From: Ceratodon purpureus
Taxonomy: Eukaryota > Streptophyta > Bryopsida > Pseudoditrichales > Ditrichaceae
Direction of reading: 5' to 3'
DNA: 64,000 nt
NCBI GenBank assembly: GCA_014871385.1
Contig: CM026422.1
Location: 8,951,374-9,015,373 of the forward strand
In this document: positions 46,428 through 57,731 of the stretch, piece after piece
Position numbering within the stretch: position 1 is the stretch's first letter
Layout: the number at the start of each line of letters is the position of its first letter
The notes under the pieces: generated by a model
Told to the model about the DNA's origin: nothing
Databases searched by the model: none
Seen by the model: the letters and a program-made list of their open reading frames with translations, nothing else
Program-made: the position numbers and the translations under genes

Positions 46428-46433
46428 AATAAA
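46428..46433 (+). terminator. Polyadenylation signal of the 151-aa ORF
   Basis: AATAAA, 85 bp after the stop codon at 46341-46343, in a T- and A-rich context. Confidence 0.5.
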
Positions 46434-46740
46434 AAATCTATTAGTACTAAAAGTGGCCGTCATCTTCCACTCATGCCTGTAATATCCCAGCCTATATGAC
46501 AATGAATATTAGGGCGGGCATGTTCTCTGGACCTGTACTAATCCATGATTAATTAGTTCATATAAGTTTATTCGCTCCAGAAATTATCCTAACTATACGT
46601 CTTAATGTTAACCGTCTCCTGATTCATGTACTCTTGTGTGAGTTTAGAAGAATGTCGCAGCGAGAAGGGTACGTAATATTCTGTGATCATCTCCTCCGCC
46701 GTGTTTGCTTTTTTCACATCTCGCTCTTCGTGTTCACAGT

Positions 46741-49700
46741 ATGGCTTACCTTCGTGCAGATTCGCATTCTGTTCCGATTACGTTTCCTTTGGGTGTAGAT
46801 GGGTGTGCTATGATCAGTTCTACCACTCTGAGTCTTCGCTTCCAGTACAGAGAGGAATCACTTCATGTAGAGGAGGAGATATTTGACGACATCAGTGGCG
46901 AACTCTCGCATGCAGTGGGTCAGTTATCTACCCAGAAGGAGTTTGGGACGTTTTGGTTCCTTAAACCAGGGAAGTACAGAGTCTACGGAATTACGGAGTC
47001 TGTCTTAGGTGCTTCTACTGAATTGCTTACCCCCCGATCGTCCACAACAGTTTGCATCAATTCTGATCCGCCGTTGAGGAAAGTGAAGACCGAGCGAGGA
47101 CTTCAAACCATCTTTGAGTTGAGTGATTCTGATAGTGAAAACGTACTTGAGGCGACAGTACTCCCTGAGGTGAAGGACACGACATTGCCAACTGCAGATG
47201 AGATTCCTGCAATAGTAGTAACCTCCCTGAAGTCATCCGTTCCATGTACCCCTGCAGTCTCCCCTCCGTCTATCCCGGCAGTCTCCCCTTCAAACAGTGT
47301 CGTCCAGTGCCTCATGAAGCTTAGCGCTCGTAAAAGGTCAAAGAGTGTTCTGTCTCGCATCAATTTTGATGCAATTAGAATGCAGGAAGTTGAGTACCTT
47401 CCTCCTCAGTACAATGGCGATGTCATTTTTGAGTTCCCACCCCTAGGTGCTCACGGCCATCACTCCGGCGCAAAGCAGTTACGGGGAATGGATAGGAAAT
47501 ACGACGGACACCCTTGGACTCGAACAGCGACTTCGAATATTCAGAACGACCTCAAGCTGACATTCCGTTCTTCGTCGTGCCTTGGCCATCTGCGCTGTGA
47601 CAATGTCAAATGTGAGTATCTTACACGTGATAATAGGACTTCGGTACTGAACGAGACTGAATGGGATGGGAAATCTGAGAAACTGTTTGAAGTTGGATCG
47701 AAGCCGCCGCAGAGTTCCACCGTGGTCTGTAAATCTTGCAGTACGCCGCCTACCTGCGTTGCACTTTGTCCTGCAAAGATTTACTATGTCACTGCAGGAC
47801 CTCACATGACGAGAGCGTGCGTTCACTTCGGAACTCACAATCATCCAGTGAAGTCCGGCGAGAACCGTGACTTCGTCGAACACACGGAGAATTTGATCAG
47901 GGAGCAGGTGGAGCGCACTCCCTCCGCCACACCCTCCGCAATCGTCCTCGAAACTGCGAAGGAGCTGCTGGGCCCGTTACTTCTGGCCAAGGAAGGTGAA
48001 CCGCAGAAGATTCTTGAATTGGAGGAGCTCGAACCAATATTCGACCGCTGTAAGCACCTCTCTTCTCCAAACATCCGAAATTGCATTACGTCGTTCAAGA
48101 ATGTTAGGCGCTTTGGGACTATGGATGGCATCAGGATGCTGCGGGGGTTCAGCAACTGGAAGTTTATCCAGAATAACATGTTCCCGGGGCAAGGCGATGA
48201 TGCGGCGAAGGTGTATGTCTTCAAGATGTCTGAGGTAGGGCCGGGTTCTGGGGTCGATCTAGTTAAGCGTATGCAGACAGGCGGTGACTTGGAGGATGCG
48301 TGGATCATGTTTGACCACGTGAGGCGAGTAAGGGACTGGGTAACGATGGCCTGCCACGTCTACGACCCAACTTACTGTCGGATAATGACAATCGCTGCGT
48401 GCGACATGCAGTCGGAGGACACGGCAGCCCAGTCCGTGCTGTGGAAGAATTTGAATGCCATCATGGAGACTCACGGGGTCGCGAGAGTTAACTTTAAGGG
48501 CTTCATGGCAGACGGTGCCCAAGCGAATTGGAACGCAGTTCGAATTATCTATGGGAGCGGTAACGCCTCCGAGAGGATGGTTGACAGGGAGAGGACATGC
48601 CTATTTCATTGGAGGCAGTCTTTGGAGCAACATACAAACGCAAACATTCGACAGGACCTCCGAGCACAACATATCAAACTCTGCCAACAGTACAAGAATG
48701 CGACGACACTGGCCGAAGCTGAAACAAAATTCTTGGCAATCCGAGCATGGTGGATGTCATCCGGCGCTGCAACTGGAAAAGGGCTCTCCAACATGGAGAC
48801 GTGGCTCTCGTTCTGGCACCATCGCTATCGGCAGTGGGGAGGCTTCATGGAACTGGTAAGCTATCTCTCGGCCTTTCAGGTGTCTATCGCATCTTAGGTA
48901 ACTTGGTGAAGGTAAAGAATCTGCTCTCTCGTGATGCTCCGTGCGATGCCCTAGCGTCCAGTGCAGCACCCTTTCAGCCCTCGGTGCCGAGTACTCCAGG
49001 TGGGAGTACAGAATCTGCTCATTTCTGATCCTCCGAGGCATGACCTACCGCCGAATCCAGCAGCCTTGCAGCCCTTGGCAAGTTCCCTCGGGGCCGAGCA
49101 CTCTTGGTCGGGGTACTCAGTCTGGTCTTTCATGATGCTCCATGCCTTGAGTAAGCGCCCAATGCAGCAGCCTTGCAGCCCTTGGCAATTTGCCTCGGTG
49201 CCGAGGACTCTTGCTGGGGGTACTGAGTCTGGTCTTTCATGATGCTCCATGCCTTGTCTAAGCGCCCAATGCAGCAGCCTTGCAGCCCTTGGCAATTTGC
49301 CTCGGTGCCGAGGACTCTTGCTGGGGGTACTCAGTCTGGTCTTTCATGTTGCTCCATGCCTTGAGTTAGCGCCCAATGCAGCAGCCTTGCAGCGCTTGGC
49401 AATTGGCCTCGGTCACGAGGACTCTTGCTGGTGGCACTGTTTTTGCTTCGCAGTCAGTAATTGGACCGTAAACCCTAACCTAACCCCTAATGTGCGCAGA
49501 ATCACACTGAGGAAGAGCTGGCGGAAATGCCGTCGTGCAATCTTGCTGAATCAATTCACAACAGGTGGAAGCAGCAGTCTGGAGATCGGGGCAGCGACTT
49601 GTACGTTGCAGCTGTCGACGACTTTGTAAGGGCGTTCATGCAATGCGTTGCCTACTTCCAGTTCTTGAAGGGGGAGCGTCCCGGGAAAGGTCCGTCAAAA

Positions 49701-50951
49701 GAAGAGCTCAGCCTCCGACGTGCACAGAGATCTGCAGCGAGGACAGGGAACCCGAAGGTCCTACATGAAGCGATTATGAACATGCCAGGAGCGGGCGAGT
49801 GGTGCACAAGGGACCCGCATCTCGAAGGGGAGGAGGTCTGTGTCTCACTAAAACGAAAACCTGATGTTGCCTTCGGAGATGAACGAGAGTCTCATAGGCC
49901 AGACAAGATCACCGTGTCAAGACCTCGTGTCCAGACTAGAGCTGCACGTCTGGAGAGCGACTACCCTCCGACGGTGGTAATAGCAGACTCTCCTACAAGC
50001 ACTGAAGCGGACGAAGCCGACCTCCACCCTGAGCACTGTCCACCTCCAGTCGAGTACCATCACGTCACTTCAGTTGAAGAGACCGCCTGCAACCCTTCCG
50101 AGTGGCACATTGCACGACTTCCTAAGACGTCCGCTAAGGCTTGCTTCGCCCAACACGCTGTGACTAAGAAGAAATGCGTGGCACGAATTGTGCAGCACGG
50201 GAAGAGCACGGCTGCGCCGACATACACAGGCCCCATGAAGAACTACCAGAAGGACAGAATAGAGACTCATCAGTTCTTTTTCTGCAATGACGACATTGAC
50301 AGGTGCGTCAAGGGTAGCAAGCGGAAGTGGGTACTATCGGTGCCAAAGGTACCTGAGGTCTGGCCTGTGAAGATTGGGACGAAGTTGACGAAGAAAGAGA
50401 TCCTCTCTCTAGAGAATGCCGGCTTCAGACTCCCTCAACTGAAGGAGATGTCACCAAGAAGACTCTTCCAAGACCGGGCCGCGGCAGTGGACCTCTCCGC
50501 CTACCCTACGCCGGCATACCCGGATGAGTTCCCTACCCGGCGATCAGGGAAGCTCATCCGACGGAACAAGAAGGCCCCGTCGACCAAGCATAGCAATAAT
50601 TGTGCCTCTGCCTTATCGTTGAACGCGAAGGTCAGCAAGCTTTGCATGCTGCCTGCCCCAGCCCTGGGATGCATTGTCACATTGGATTCTGGGAAGCCTC
50701 CAAAGGTACAACAATACTACCTGACCATTTCGCAGCACCCTGCCTGCACTTGCCCAAACTTCAAGGAGATGGCAATGACGGCACTTGGGAAGCGGGGTCA
50801 ATGGGCTAATTGTAAGCATTTGTACTACCTTCTCAGTGTAGTTTGCGGTCTTGATTCGGAGTCGGATACATTCATTCATGCAGCTAGTTTTAGCTTCAAC
50901 GAAGTCAAGCGAGTCCTAGAGAGTGGCCTTTTGAAGCACCTGGAGAAGTAG
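46741..50951 (+). CDS. Mutator-like (MULE) transposase with SWIM zinc finger, two exons
   Basis: Exon 1 is 46741-48855 and exon 2 is 49500-50951 (donor CTG|GTAAGC, acceptor TGTGCGCAG|AAT, phase 0), giving 1188 aa. An in-frame TTG lies upstream, but ATG at 46741 (MAYLRADS) is the natural start. Residues about 270-400 have paired cysteines ending in ACVHFGTHNHPV, like a WRKY/FLYWCH-type DNA-binding finger. The catalytic region includes HVYDPTYCRIMTIAACDMQSED, FMADGAQANWNAVR with D591, and NLAESIHNRW with E722. These fit the second and third positions of a MULE DDE triad; the first Asp is not certain. The SWIM finger is C1121-x-C1123-x19-C1143-x-H1145 (CTCPNF...NCKHLYYLL). The single intron holds about five hairpin units in sense orientation. 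Confidence 0.85.
48950..49440 (+). repeat. Hairpin minisatellite in the transposase intron
   Basis: About five units, period near 108-120 bp, now in plus orientation, which is the sense strand of this gene. Sense order: GCAGCCCTTGGCAA, TTTG, CCTCGGTGCCGAGG, ACTC, TTGCTGGGGGTACT, GAGTCTGGTCTTTCATG. It is clearly related to the minus-strand arrays, but the stem bases AA/TT replace AT/AT. Confidence 0.9.
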
Positions 50952-51780
50952 TGATATCTGATTCGTTATTCACACATGTATCGCCTGAATTCATCTGGAT
51001 GACGAAGTAGTGAGACTAAAAGGGCCACTACCACAAATTTGCACTTGCACTGTAAACCGTTGTTCCCATTCTTGTGAATCACGCCCTTATTTTTCTTAAG
51101 CGCTGTTAAGAACCATTTTGCAAGTCATTTAAAGAACTGTGTAGTTCCTGAAGAGGTCCATGTAAAAGGGTCTAGGAGGAAGTCACATATGTGTGCCTAG
51201 GCCCGAACAATCCTTTTCCAGACTCCCTAAACCGAGAGAACTCTTACTGAAGGGGAGGTGTACTACTGACCCGCCTTTGTCATAGGTCCATGAATGGGAT
51301 AAACTACCACTTGTTCTGTTGTACTTTGCAGAACGTGCATACTTTTGTATGATATGTTGCACATGTATGGTCTAATCTTTTTGTTCGTGCGCAAAGTGAG
51401 AATTCATTGTCCTCCAGTTTTCGACGCTTGCTTGGGTTGGAATCATCGGCAGTGGCTGTTGGCTGACGTTCATCCCCTACCTCCGTGGCTCACGACACAC
51501 TGAAGAGAAATTCAGCGCTACAGTGTTACCTCACGGCCTGTCCTTATAAAAAGACCCGGCTGACCAGTCTCTATAACAGGAATCCACGAGTCGAGGCCAC
51601 TAACGCACCCGAAAACCGTAATACAATAATTTCCACGGCCATAGATCAGGCCAAGTATTAATTTTGCTGAGACTGTCCACGGTAATAGGTCCCATTACGA
51701 ACTAAATTTAGAAATTTCTAAACCCAAAAAATTGTTAATCCATAAAATACCATAACCATATCGCTCTAAATTCCCAAATA
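50952..51780. other. Right non-coding end of the giant element
   Basis: No gene is supported between the transposase stop and the right TIR. The first few hundred bases probably include the 3' UTR. AT content rises towards the TIR. Confidence 0.55.
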
Positions 51781-51839
51781 CATCAAAATATCCGCAAAGT
51801 TACCGCTCACCGCTCTCCGCTCACCGCTCAAGGCTCGCA
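51781..51839 (-). repeat. Right TIR of the giant element
   Basis: It is the reverse complement of the left TIR. Beyond it, 51840-51851 leads to the right copy of the 12-bp direct repeat (51852-51863). Confidence 0.93.
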
Positions 51840-51851
51840 CTTTAGTGACGT

Positions 51852-51863
51852 CCTGTCGACAGC
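51852..51863 (+). repeat. Right copy of the probable target-site duplication of the giant element
   Basis: CCTGTCGACAGC, matching 25788-25799. Its codons are in the same frame as those of the left copy. Confidence 0.8.
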
Positions 51864-54800
51864 TGCGTCACTCGCGCCAAAGCCGACCAAATCCGTCACC
51901 ATGCAGGCACTAACTGGTTGAAGGGGTTATCACCAGAACAAGAAGCATTAGTACTCCAAGCCGACCCAAATTTAGTTCCCTTAGCAGAAATTCACTTAGC
52001 AAGCCTCGCTCCAGAACCAGAAAAATTCGATATCCCTGCACACTTCACGCAAGAAGTCCAAGAGGCAGTCGAAGTCAACGCCCCACCGGCATCTCAGGCG
52101 TTAAAACATCACACTATTAACGGCTGGTCCCATGGCGCCAAAGATAAAGTTGAGTTAGTTAATTTAGGCACTGCAGCCGAACCCAAGTTCGTCAAAATCA
52201 ACGCAGAAGCTCCGACACAACTCAAGCACGAAGCCATCAAGCTGTTCCATGAATACCGGGATATCTTCGCCTGGGGCCACGAAGATCTAAAAGGGATACC
52301 AAGCCGTCTAGCAGAACACACGATAGATTTGGTACCCAATGCTCACCCTGTCCAACAACGTCGCTACCGAATGAACCCCAACTATGCTACTCGAGTTAAA
52401 GCTGAACTGGATAAACTCTTGGAAGCCAAATTCATCTCTCCCGTCGACTCCGCTCCATGGTTATCACCAATGGTAATCATCCCAAAAAAAAATGGCACGC
52501 TGAGAATCTGTGTTGATTTCCGCAAACTCAACGCAGCCACCAGAAAAGACCACTATCCATTACCTTACATGGAGGAGATTATTGATGAAGTCGCTGGCCA
52601 CGAAATGTATTCGTTCTTAGACTGTTTTTCGGGGTACTACCAGGTCGCCATGGCCGACCACGACAAAAATAAAACAGCCTTCTCTACTGAATGGGGACCG
52701 TACCAATTCGAGAGAATGCCATTCGGAGCAAAGAATGCACCAATGACATTTCAGAGAGTAATGGAACTCATCTTTCGACCATTTCTGAAACGATTTTTCC
52801 GCATATATCTCGACGATGGTACGGTCTACGGTTCCATGAACGACCACATTTCTCACTTAAGACAAATCTTTGACGCCTGTCGATCCAACGGAGTCAGCCT
52901 AAACGCCGACAAATGTATGTTCTTATTTTTCGCCGGCATTATCTTAGGCTACATTGTCTGTAAACATGGTAAACTACCAGATCCGGAGAAAATACAAGAC
53001 ATAGTCAACATGACGCCACCGGTGAATCAAAAAGGGGTACAACGCCTCCTAGGCCTAGCTCAGTTCAATAGAATCTACATAGAAAAACTGGCTCACATCA
53101 CCGCTCCGATCACAGCGTTGAACCATGCTCGCTATAGTTATCCTAAGGATTGGACACCGGCAGCTCAAGAAGCGTTAGAAAAAATCAAGATAGCCTATTC
53201 CAATGCACCCATATTAATTGCACCCGACTGGACCAAACCTTTTCACGTACATACTGATGCTTCTAATGTCGCCGTCGGCGTCATGCTCGCCCAAAACCTA
53301 ACTGGTAAACACGACCAGCCGGTCGCATATGCAAGTAGGCTATTAAACACAGCAGAACGAAATTATTCCACCACGGAGCGAGAAGCTTTAGCAATGATCT
53401 ACGCTGTCAAAAAATTCTGTCACTATCTATTGGGTAACAAATTCAGGTTTATAGTAGATCATCATAGTTTGTCATACCTGGTTAATCAACCGCTGGTTAG
53501 TGGTCGAGTTGCACGCTGGATCATGATCCTGCTGGAATACGACTTCGAAGTCGTCTATGTCCCAGGTAGACGCCACATCATAGCCGACTACCTATCCAGA
53601 GACACCACAGCCTCCGAGGACGGCATAGACGATTCTTTCAATGACTCCTACATCCAAGCCGCGACAGTGGCACCAGAAATAACTCAGGACTGGAGATCCC
53701 AGTATATACAGTATTTAACTACCGGCAAAGCTCCTGTAGAGTTCACGGGCACCAGAAAGATCAGTTTTATCCGCAGCACCCTTCCCTATGTTGTCGTCCA
53801 AGGTGAACTCTATCGCCGTGGGCCTGACGGAGAAACCCGCATCTGTGTAGCCACGGAACAGCAACAGGAGATCATATCCCACCTTCATGACGGCCCAGCA
53901 GGAGGCCACCAGGGACCTGACACTACTATCAAGAAAATTTTAACTGCCAAATATTGGTGGCCTACGTTGCATAAAGACGTCCATAATTACGTAAAGAACT
54001 GCCATGCTTGTCAAATTGCCCCCACAAATTTTCAGTACCAGGGCAAAGTTCCCCTGAAATCGATACCCCCTTTGGGACCTTTCTTAAGATGGGGTTTAGA
54101 TTTTGTGGGACCAATTCGGCCTGCCACCCGCCAGGGCTTCAAGTACATCTTGGTCGCCACTGACTACACCACTAAATGGGTCGAGGCCAAAGCACTCAGG
54201 ACAAATACCGCCATGGTCACCGCCACGTTCATCTACGAGAACATCATCACCAGGTTCGGCTGCCCATTGGAGATCGTGTCCGACCAAGGCTCCCATTTTG
54301 TCAACGCAGTCATCGAAGAACTCATGGACAACCATGTAATTAAGCATAGGACCAGCACAGTCTATTACCCTCAAGGCAACGGACAAGCTGAATCCACCAA
54401 CAAAACTCTAATTGGCATGTTGAAACGATTCATACATGCCAACAAGGTCGACTGGGACGACTGTTTGCCAGCAGCCCTCTGGGCATACAGAGTAGCAACA
54501 AAAACCGCAACACAGGCAAGCCCATTTGAGTTGGTCTACGGTACCCAGCCTTTGCTCCCTACAGAATATATTGCCCCTACATTCACCAGCTTACAACCCA
54601 GGGACTATACACCTCATCGAGTATTGGCGGCCCGGATGCAAGATATCCATCACCTCGAGGAACTTAGGGAATCGGCAATACAGAACATTCTTCAGAAACA
54701 AAAAATCAGCGCCCAATATTTCCAAGCCTCCCAGCCCCCCCGTGTCTTCCAAAAAGGGGACCTTGTCTTATGGTGTCCCAGGGATCCCAAACTTAAAAAG

Positions 54801-57683
54801 ACCAAGTTCGAGTCCGTATGGCATGGGCCTTATCGAGTCCAGCTGGTACTCCCTAACAATACTGTGTTACTAATTAATAGTGACAACTATGACGCCCAAG
54901 CCACCATGGTAAACGCAGGCAAATTAAAACATTACCATACAGCAACCCCGCACCTATCCCCTACTCTTAGCTTAGGCGAAATTAACAATCATCTGGCAAA
55001 TGACATAGACCAGGAGCCTAGCACCTCCAACTCTGACGTCCAGGATGAAAATCCCCAACCATCCTTTCAAAATCCACTCAATGAGATCAGTATAAATCTC
55101 ATACAAGCTGTCCCATTTCCTATACCCAGCCATGATCATCTTGGACAACCCATGGACGAGACAGCAGCCCTGTCTCGTCCCCGCCGCCATAGACGGATCC
55201 AGCCGCCACTATCATCGCGGACGTCCAAGTCATATCATGAAGACTCACAGTCACCAAGGGCTGGCGAGGTGCCACACCCAGAGGCCACTCTGGTCACATC
55301 CCCGCCGCCTAGCGCCTCCTCTCCTCCTCCTCCTCAGTCCCCCTGCATTACACCAGTGCCCTCTCCAACATTCGCATTCTGTCCCTTTGTATTTTTCCCA
55401 GCACTCAGGAGCCAGGCGCTACTCTCTCTCCTATCCTCCTCACTGTTCTCCGCTGCATTGTCGCCCACCGTCCTCGCCGTGGCCACCACCATGGCCGCGT
55501 CTACTTCCCGGAAGAAGGTACCCCCGTTCTACGTACCCAAGCACATCCACGAGTGGAAGCGTAGGGCCGATGAGATCTGGACAACAAAGACGAAGATGGT
55601 GAAGTTTTGGACACTCATGAAAGGGGAGATAGATGTTTCGTACTGCAACGAGTTCATGCAGTCCATGCGACAGAGGAGCGAAGACGAACCTTATCCCTCG
55701 GGCTATGTCAACAACATTCTCGTGCAGTACTCCAGCCGTTACCTCTACGCATTCTTCGGGTGGGACGGCACGGGGGTCACCGAGTGGAGCCCGGAGTGCG
55801 GACACCCACAGCCCGACCTCGACACCCTGGTAAATCATCTTCCTCTCCGTGATGACAAGCGCTATGATGTCTTTGCTCAGGGAAAAATTCTACCTGAACC
55901 ATGGTTCGCTCGGATGCGGGGGATCCTCAGCCAAGTGTTCTTTAAGAACGACTGCAATGGCATCACCCCCGCCAAGCTCTCGTTGTTGTTCATGGCCGAT
56001 CAGGGAGTGAAAATCAACTGGGGCGCCCTGGTTGACGAGAACTTCAGAGTCCAGCTGAGAGGTCACCGCCGCAACCCGGACTACTCCAGCCCGATCGGCC
56101 CCTTTCTCACCGCGTACATCACTCACTATCTTGCCTATCATCACCGCCATCAACGGGGACCAGCCATGGGGTCGTTCCTTGACATCCAGCGTGAATTGGC
56201 GATGCCCCAGCAGCCAGAGCCATCCATGCCAGGGCCCAGCACCAAGCGCCAACGCGTGTTGGAGCAGACAACCGGGGGGGTGGTAGCCGTGGCAACGAAG
56301 GATCCAGCATGGGGGCCCCGAACGATGGAACTCCACACCAAGACAACGGCGCTCACCGAAACACTCGAAGCCCTGTTGCACATGGTACACAGCGTCGAGC
56401 AGGAGAAGAAGGGACTCACCATAGCTTACCGCGAGCAGGAGGAGCGCACCAAACGAAAAGCCGCCCAAGCAATCCAAGCTGCCCAGGTACAAGCAAACCA
56501 GACACTGGAAACCACAAGAGCTGAATTTCGACAGCAGATAGAGGAGCTTCAGAGCACTTTGACAAACCTACGCAGCCATGTGGCCAGCTTGGAATTGGAG
56601 CTTACCGGCGCACACGATCAGGTGGATCTGCTGGCCAAGGACAAGGCGTGGTTGCAAGCAAAAATACAGAAATTGGAGCAGCTCAACAATGACAACATGG
56701 CCAAGTACAAGCAGCTCACAGCCGACAAAATTGCGCAAGTCACACAGCCCAACGTTGCAGAGATAGAGATGATACAACAGGAGAGGGCGAACCTGGAGCA
56801 GATACGCGAATCATTCGAGGTAAACAAGACAGGGTGGATTCATACAGCCACACACGCCATAGCGACCAACGCATTCAGAATGCTTCGATTACAACCACCA
56901 ATGTCAGAGGAGCCATCATCCGAATTTTTGAACGCATGCATCGATGAGGCTATGGCGACACTGGACTTAGAACACTCAGAACCCGACTGGGAGGCCATGG
57001 ATCAGCAGCTGCAGGATGCGGACATAATGGAAGAAGACAAAGAGAAAAGAATGTACGTATCACCTCAGAGGCCGAGTGAAGAGGAGCCTTTGGCGATTAT
57101 CGTAGGGCCGGGTTCATCACAGCCGATGACGGCCCCAAGCTTCCACGATCCAGCCGAGCAGGTTGACATTCCGGATCAATTTACGGACCAGGAGGAGACC
57201 CCGCTGCCCTCGCCCATTCCCCCCGCACCATCCTCGGAGCCAACACATCAGTCCTCGCCCATGGTAAATTCCCGCACTCCGACTTTCAAATTTCATAAAG
57301 ATGCTCTGAAAAAATTAGAAGAAGAGTATAATTTGGAATTGGAAGCCAGTGACAGCAGTGATGCGGAAGAAGAATTAGAGACAGCGAGAGAACAGGTAAT
57401 GAAGTATTTCAGGGATAATCCTGACTTGGCTACTCGGTACGCTGACCCTGAAGCAGATCAGGTCAACTGTCCAGCCTGCAACCGAATCCTAGGGAAGACT
57501 GTCTACGACGTCTATCAACACGCAGCTACTTCACGATCCAAGCACAACTTAATCCACAGAGGAGTAGCAGCGGCGATTGCGGCCATCTACGGCGACCAAG
57601 CCCCACCCAGAAGACAGGCTCAGATACCACGTGAAGCCACGCGCCCCGACAGAAGACCCGCACATCGACAATCTAAAAACTAA
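51864..57683 (+). CDS. Pol part of the retrotransposon polyprotein with long C-terminal extension
   Basis: This continues the gag frame after the giant insertion; now the first ATG-independent frame begins near 51849. It holds 1939 residues. RT has [33 protein letters not shown] and YLDD at 52806-52817. RNase H has [16 protein letters not shown] and [16 protein letters not shown]. Integrase has the HHCC finger (53880-54012), then [15 protein letters not shown] and GNGQAEST for the D, D, E residues. A GPY-like part follows ([14 protein letters not shown]). From about 55200 on, a Pro/Ser-rich linker leads to an extra region starting MAASTSRKK (55491). It contains [16 protein letters not shown], which recalls plant transposon PF20167-type proteins, then a coiled coil (about 56330-56830), an acidic part and a CPACN...H...H finger (57468-57600). 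Confidence 0.9.
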   Translation, partial: CVTRAKADQIRHHAGTNWLKGLSPEQEALVLQADPNLVPLAEIHLASLAPEPEKFDIPAHFTQEVQEAVEVNAPPASQALKHHTINGWSHGAKDKVELVNLGTAAEPKFVKINAEAPTQLKHEAIKLFHEYRDIFAWGHEDLKGIPSRLAEHTIDLVPNAHPVQQRRYRMNPNYATRVKAELDKLLEAKFISPVDSAPWLSPMVIIPKKNGTLRICVDFRKLNAATRKDHYPLPYMEEIIDEVAGHEMYSFLDCFSGYYQVAMADHDKNKTAFSTEWGPYQFERMPFGAKNAPMTFQRVMELIFRPFLKRFFRIYLDDGTVYGSMNDHISHLRQIFDACRSNGVSLNADKCMFLFFAGIILGYIVCKHGKLPDPEKIQDIVNMTPPVNQKGVQRLLGLAQFNRIYIEKLAHITAPITALNHARYSYPKDWTPAAQEALEKIKIAYSNAPILIAPDWTKPFHVHTDASNVAVGVMLAQNLTGKHDQPVAYASRLLNTAERNYSTTEREALAMIYAVKKFCHYLLGNKFRFIVDHHSLSYLVNQPLVSGRVARWIMILLEYDFEVVYVPGRRHIIADYLSRDTTASEDGIDDSFNDSYIQAATVAPEITQDWRSQYIQYLTTGKAPVEFTGTRKISFIRSTLPYVVVQGELYRRGPDGETRICVATEQQQEIISHLHDGPAGGHQGPDTTIKKILTAKYWWPTLHKDVHNYVKNCHACQIAPTNFQYQGKVPLKSIPPLGPFLRWGLDFVGPIRPATRQGFKYILVATDYTTKWVEAKALRTNTAMVTATFIYENIITRFGCPLEIVSDQGSHFVNAVIEELMDNHVIKHRTSTVYYPQGNGQAESTNKTLIGMLKRFIHANKVDWDDCLPAALWAYRVATKTATQASPFELVYGTQPLLPTEYIAPTFTSLQPRDYTPHRVLAARMQDIHHLEELRESAIQNILQKQKISAQYFQASQPPRVFQKGDLVLWCPRDPKLKKTKFESVWHGPYRVQLVLPNNTVLLINSDNYDAQATMVNAGKLKHYHTATPHLSPTLSLGEINNHLANDIDQEPSTSNSDVQDENPQPSFQNPLNEISINLIQAVPFPIPSHDHLGQPMDETAALSRPRRHRRIQPPLSSRTSKSYHEDSQSPRAGEVPHPEATLVTSPPPSASSPPPPQSPCITPVPSPTFAFCPFVFFPALRSQALLSLLSSSLFSAALSPTVLAVATTMAASTSRKKVPPFYVPKHIHEWKRRADEIWTTKTKMVKFWTLMKGEIDVSYCNEFMQSMRQRSEDEPYPSGYVNNILVQYSSRYLYAFFGWDGTGVTEWSPECGHPQPDLDTLVNHLPLRDDKRYDVFAQGKILPEPWFARMRGILSQVFFKNDCNGITPAKLSLLFMADQGVKINWGALVDENFRVQLRGHRRNPDYSSPIGPFLTAYITHYLAYHHRHQRGPAMGSFLDIQRELAMPQQPEPSMPGPSTKRQRVLEQTTGGVVAVATKDPAWGPRTMELHTKTTALTETLEALLHMVHSVEQEKKGLTIAYREQEERTKRKAAQAIQAAQVQANQTLETTRAEFRQQIEELQSTLTNLRSHVASLELELTGAHDQVDLLAKDKAWLQAKIQKLEQLNNDNMAKYKQLTADKIAQVTQPNVAEIEMIQQERANLEQIRESFEVNKTGWIHTATHAIATNAFRMLRLQPPMSEEPSSEFLNACIDEAMATLDLEHSEPDWEAMDQQLQDADIMEEDKEKRMYVSPQRPSEEEPLAIIVGPGSSQPMTAPSFHDPAEQVDIPDQFTDQEETPLPSPIPPAPSSEPTHQSSPMVNSRTPTFKFHKDALKKLEEEYNLELEASDSSDAEEELETAREQVMKYFRDNPDLATRYADPEADQVNCPACNRILGKTVYDVYQHAATSRSKHNLIHRGVAAAIAAIYGDQAPPRRQAQIPREATRPDRRPAHRQSKN

Positions 57684-57716
57684 GACACCTGCATTCCGAG
57701 GACGGAATGCGAGCTC

Positions 57717-57731
57717 AAAGGGACGGCAAAA
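57717..57731 (+). other. Polypurine tract
   Basis: AAAGGGACGGCAAAA directly precedes the 3' LTR and is the expected plus-strand primer site. Confidence 0.7.

Larger units (their letters stand above)
25800..51851. mobile_element. Giant Mutator-like DNA transposon (about 26 kb) carrying a ParB-like/methyltransferase gene
   Basis: Near-perfect 59-bp inverted repeats (25814-25872 and 51781-51839, one mismatch) lie just inside a 12-bp direct repeat CCTGTCGACAGC. TSDs of 9-12 bp and a SWIM-finger transposase point to the MULE group. The 13-15 bp between the direct repeats and the TIRs do not match each other, so the exact ends are uncertain. Contents from left: three long direct repeats, a 217-aa ORF, a 15-exon minus-strand gene with ParB-like and DNA methyltransferase parts, a divergent promoter, a 151-aa ORF and the two-exon transposase. 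Introns of two genes are filled with sense-oriented hairpin minisatellites. All coding frames I could trace are open, so the copy may be young and intact. Confidence 0.85.

Noticed and set aside
31087-49440. CRISPR-like array
   Set aside because: Units are contiguous tandem repeats with similar spacers, lie in eukaryotic introns and have no cas genes.
25788-51863. CTGTCGACAG as part of the TIR of the giant element, not as TSD
   Set aside because: The match between the two sides is longer as a direct repeat (12 bp) than as an inverted one (10 bp), and one copy restores the gag-pol frame. The TSD reading is preferred, with the exact length left open.
55132-56492. ORFs in other frames over the pol C-terminal extension
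   Set aside because: Overlap the long sense frame. No motif, and a composition typical of shadow frames.
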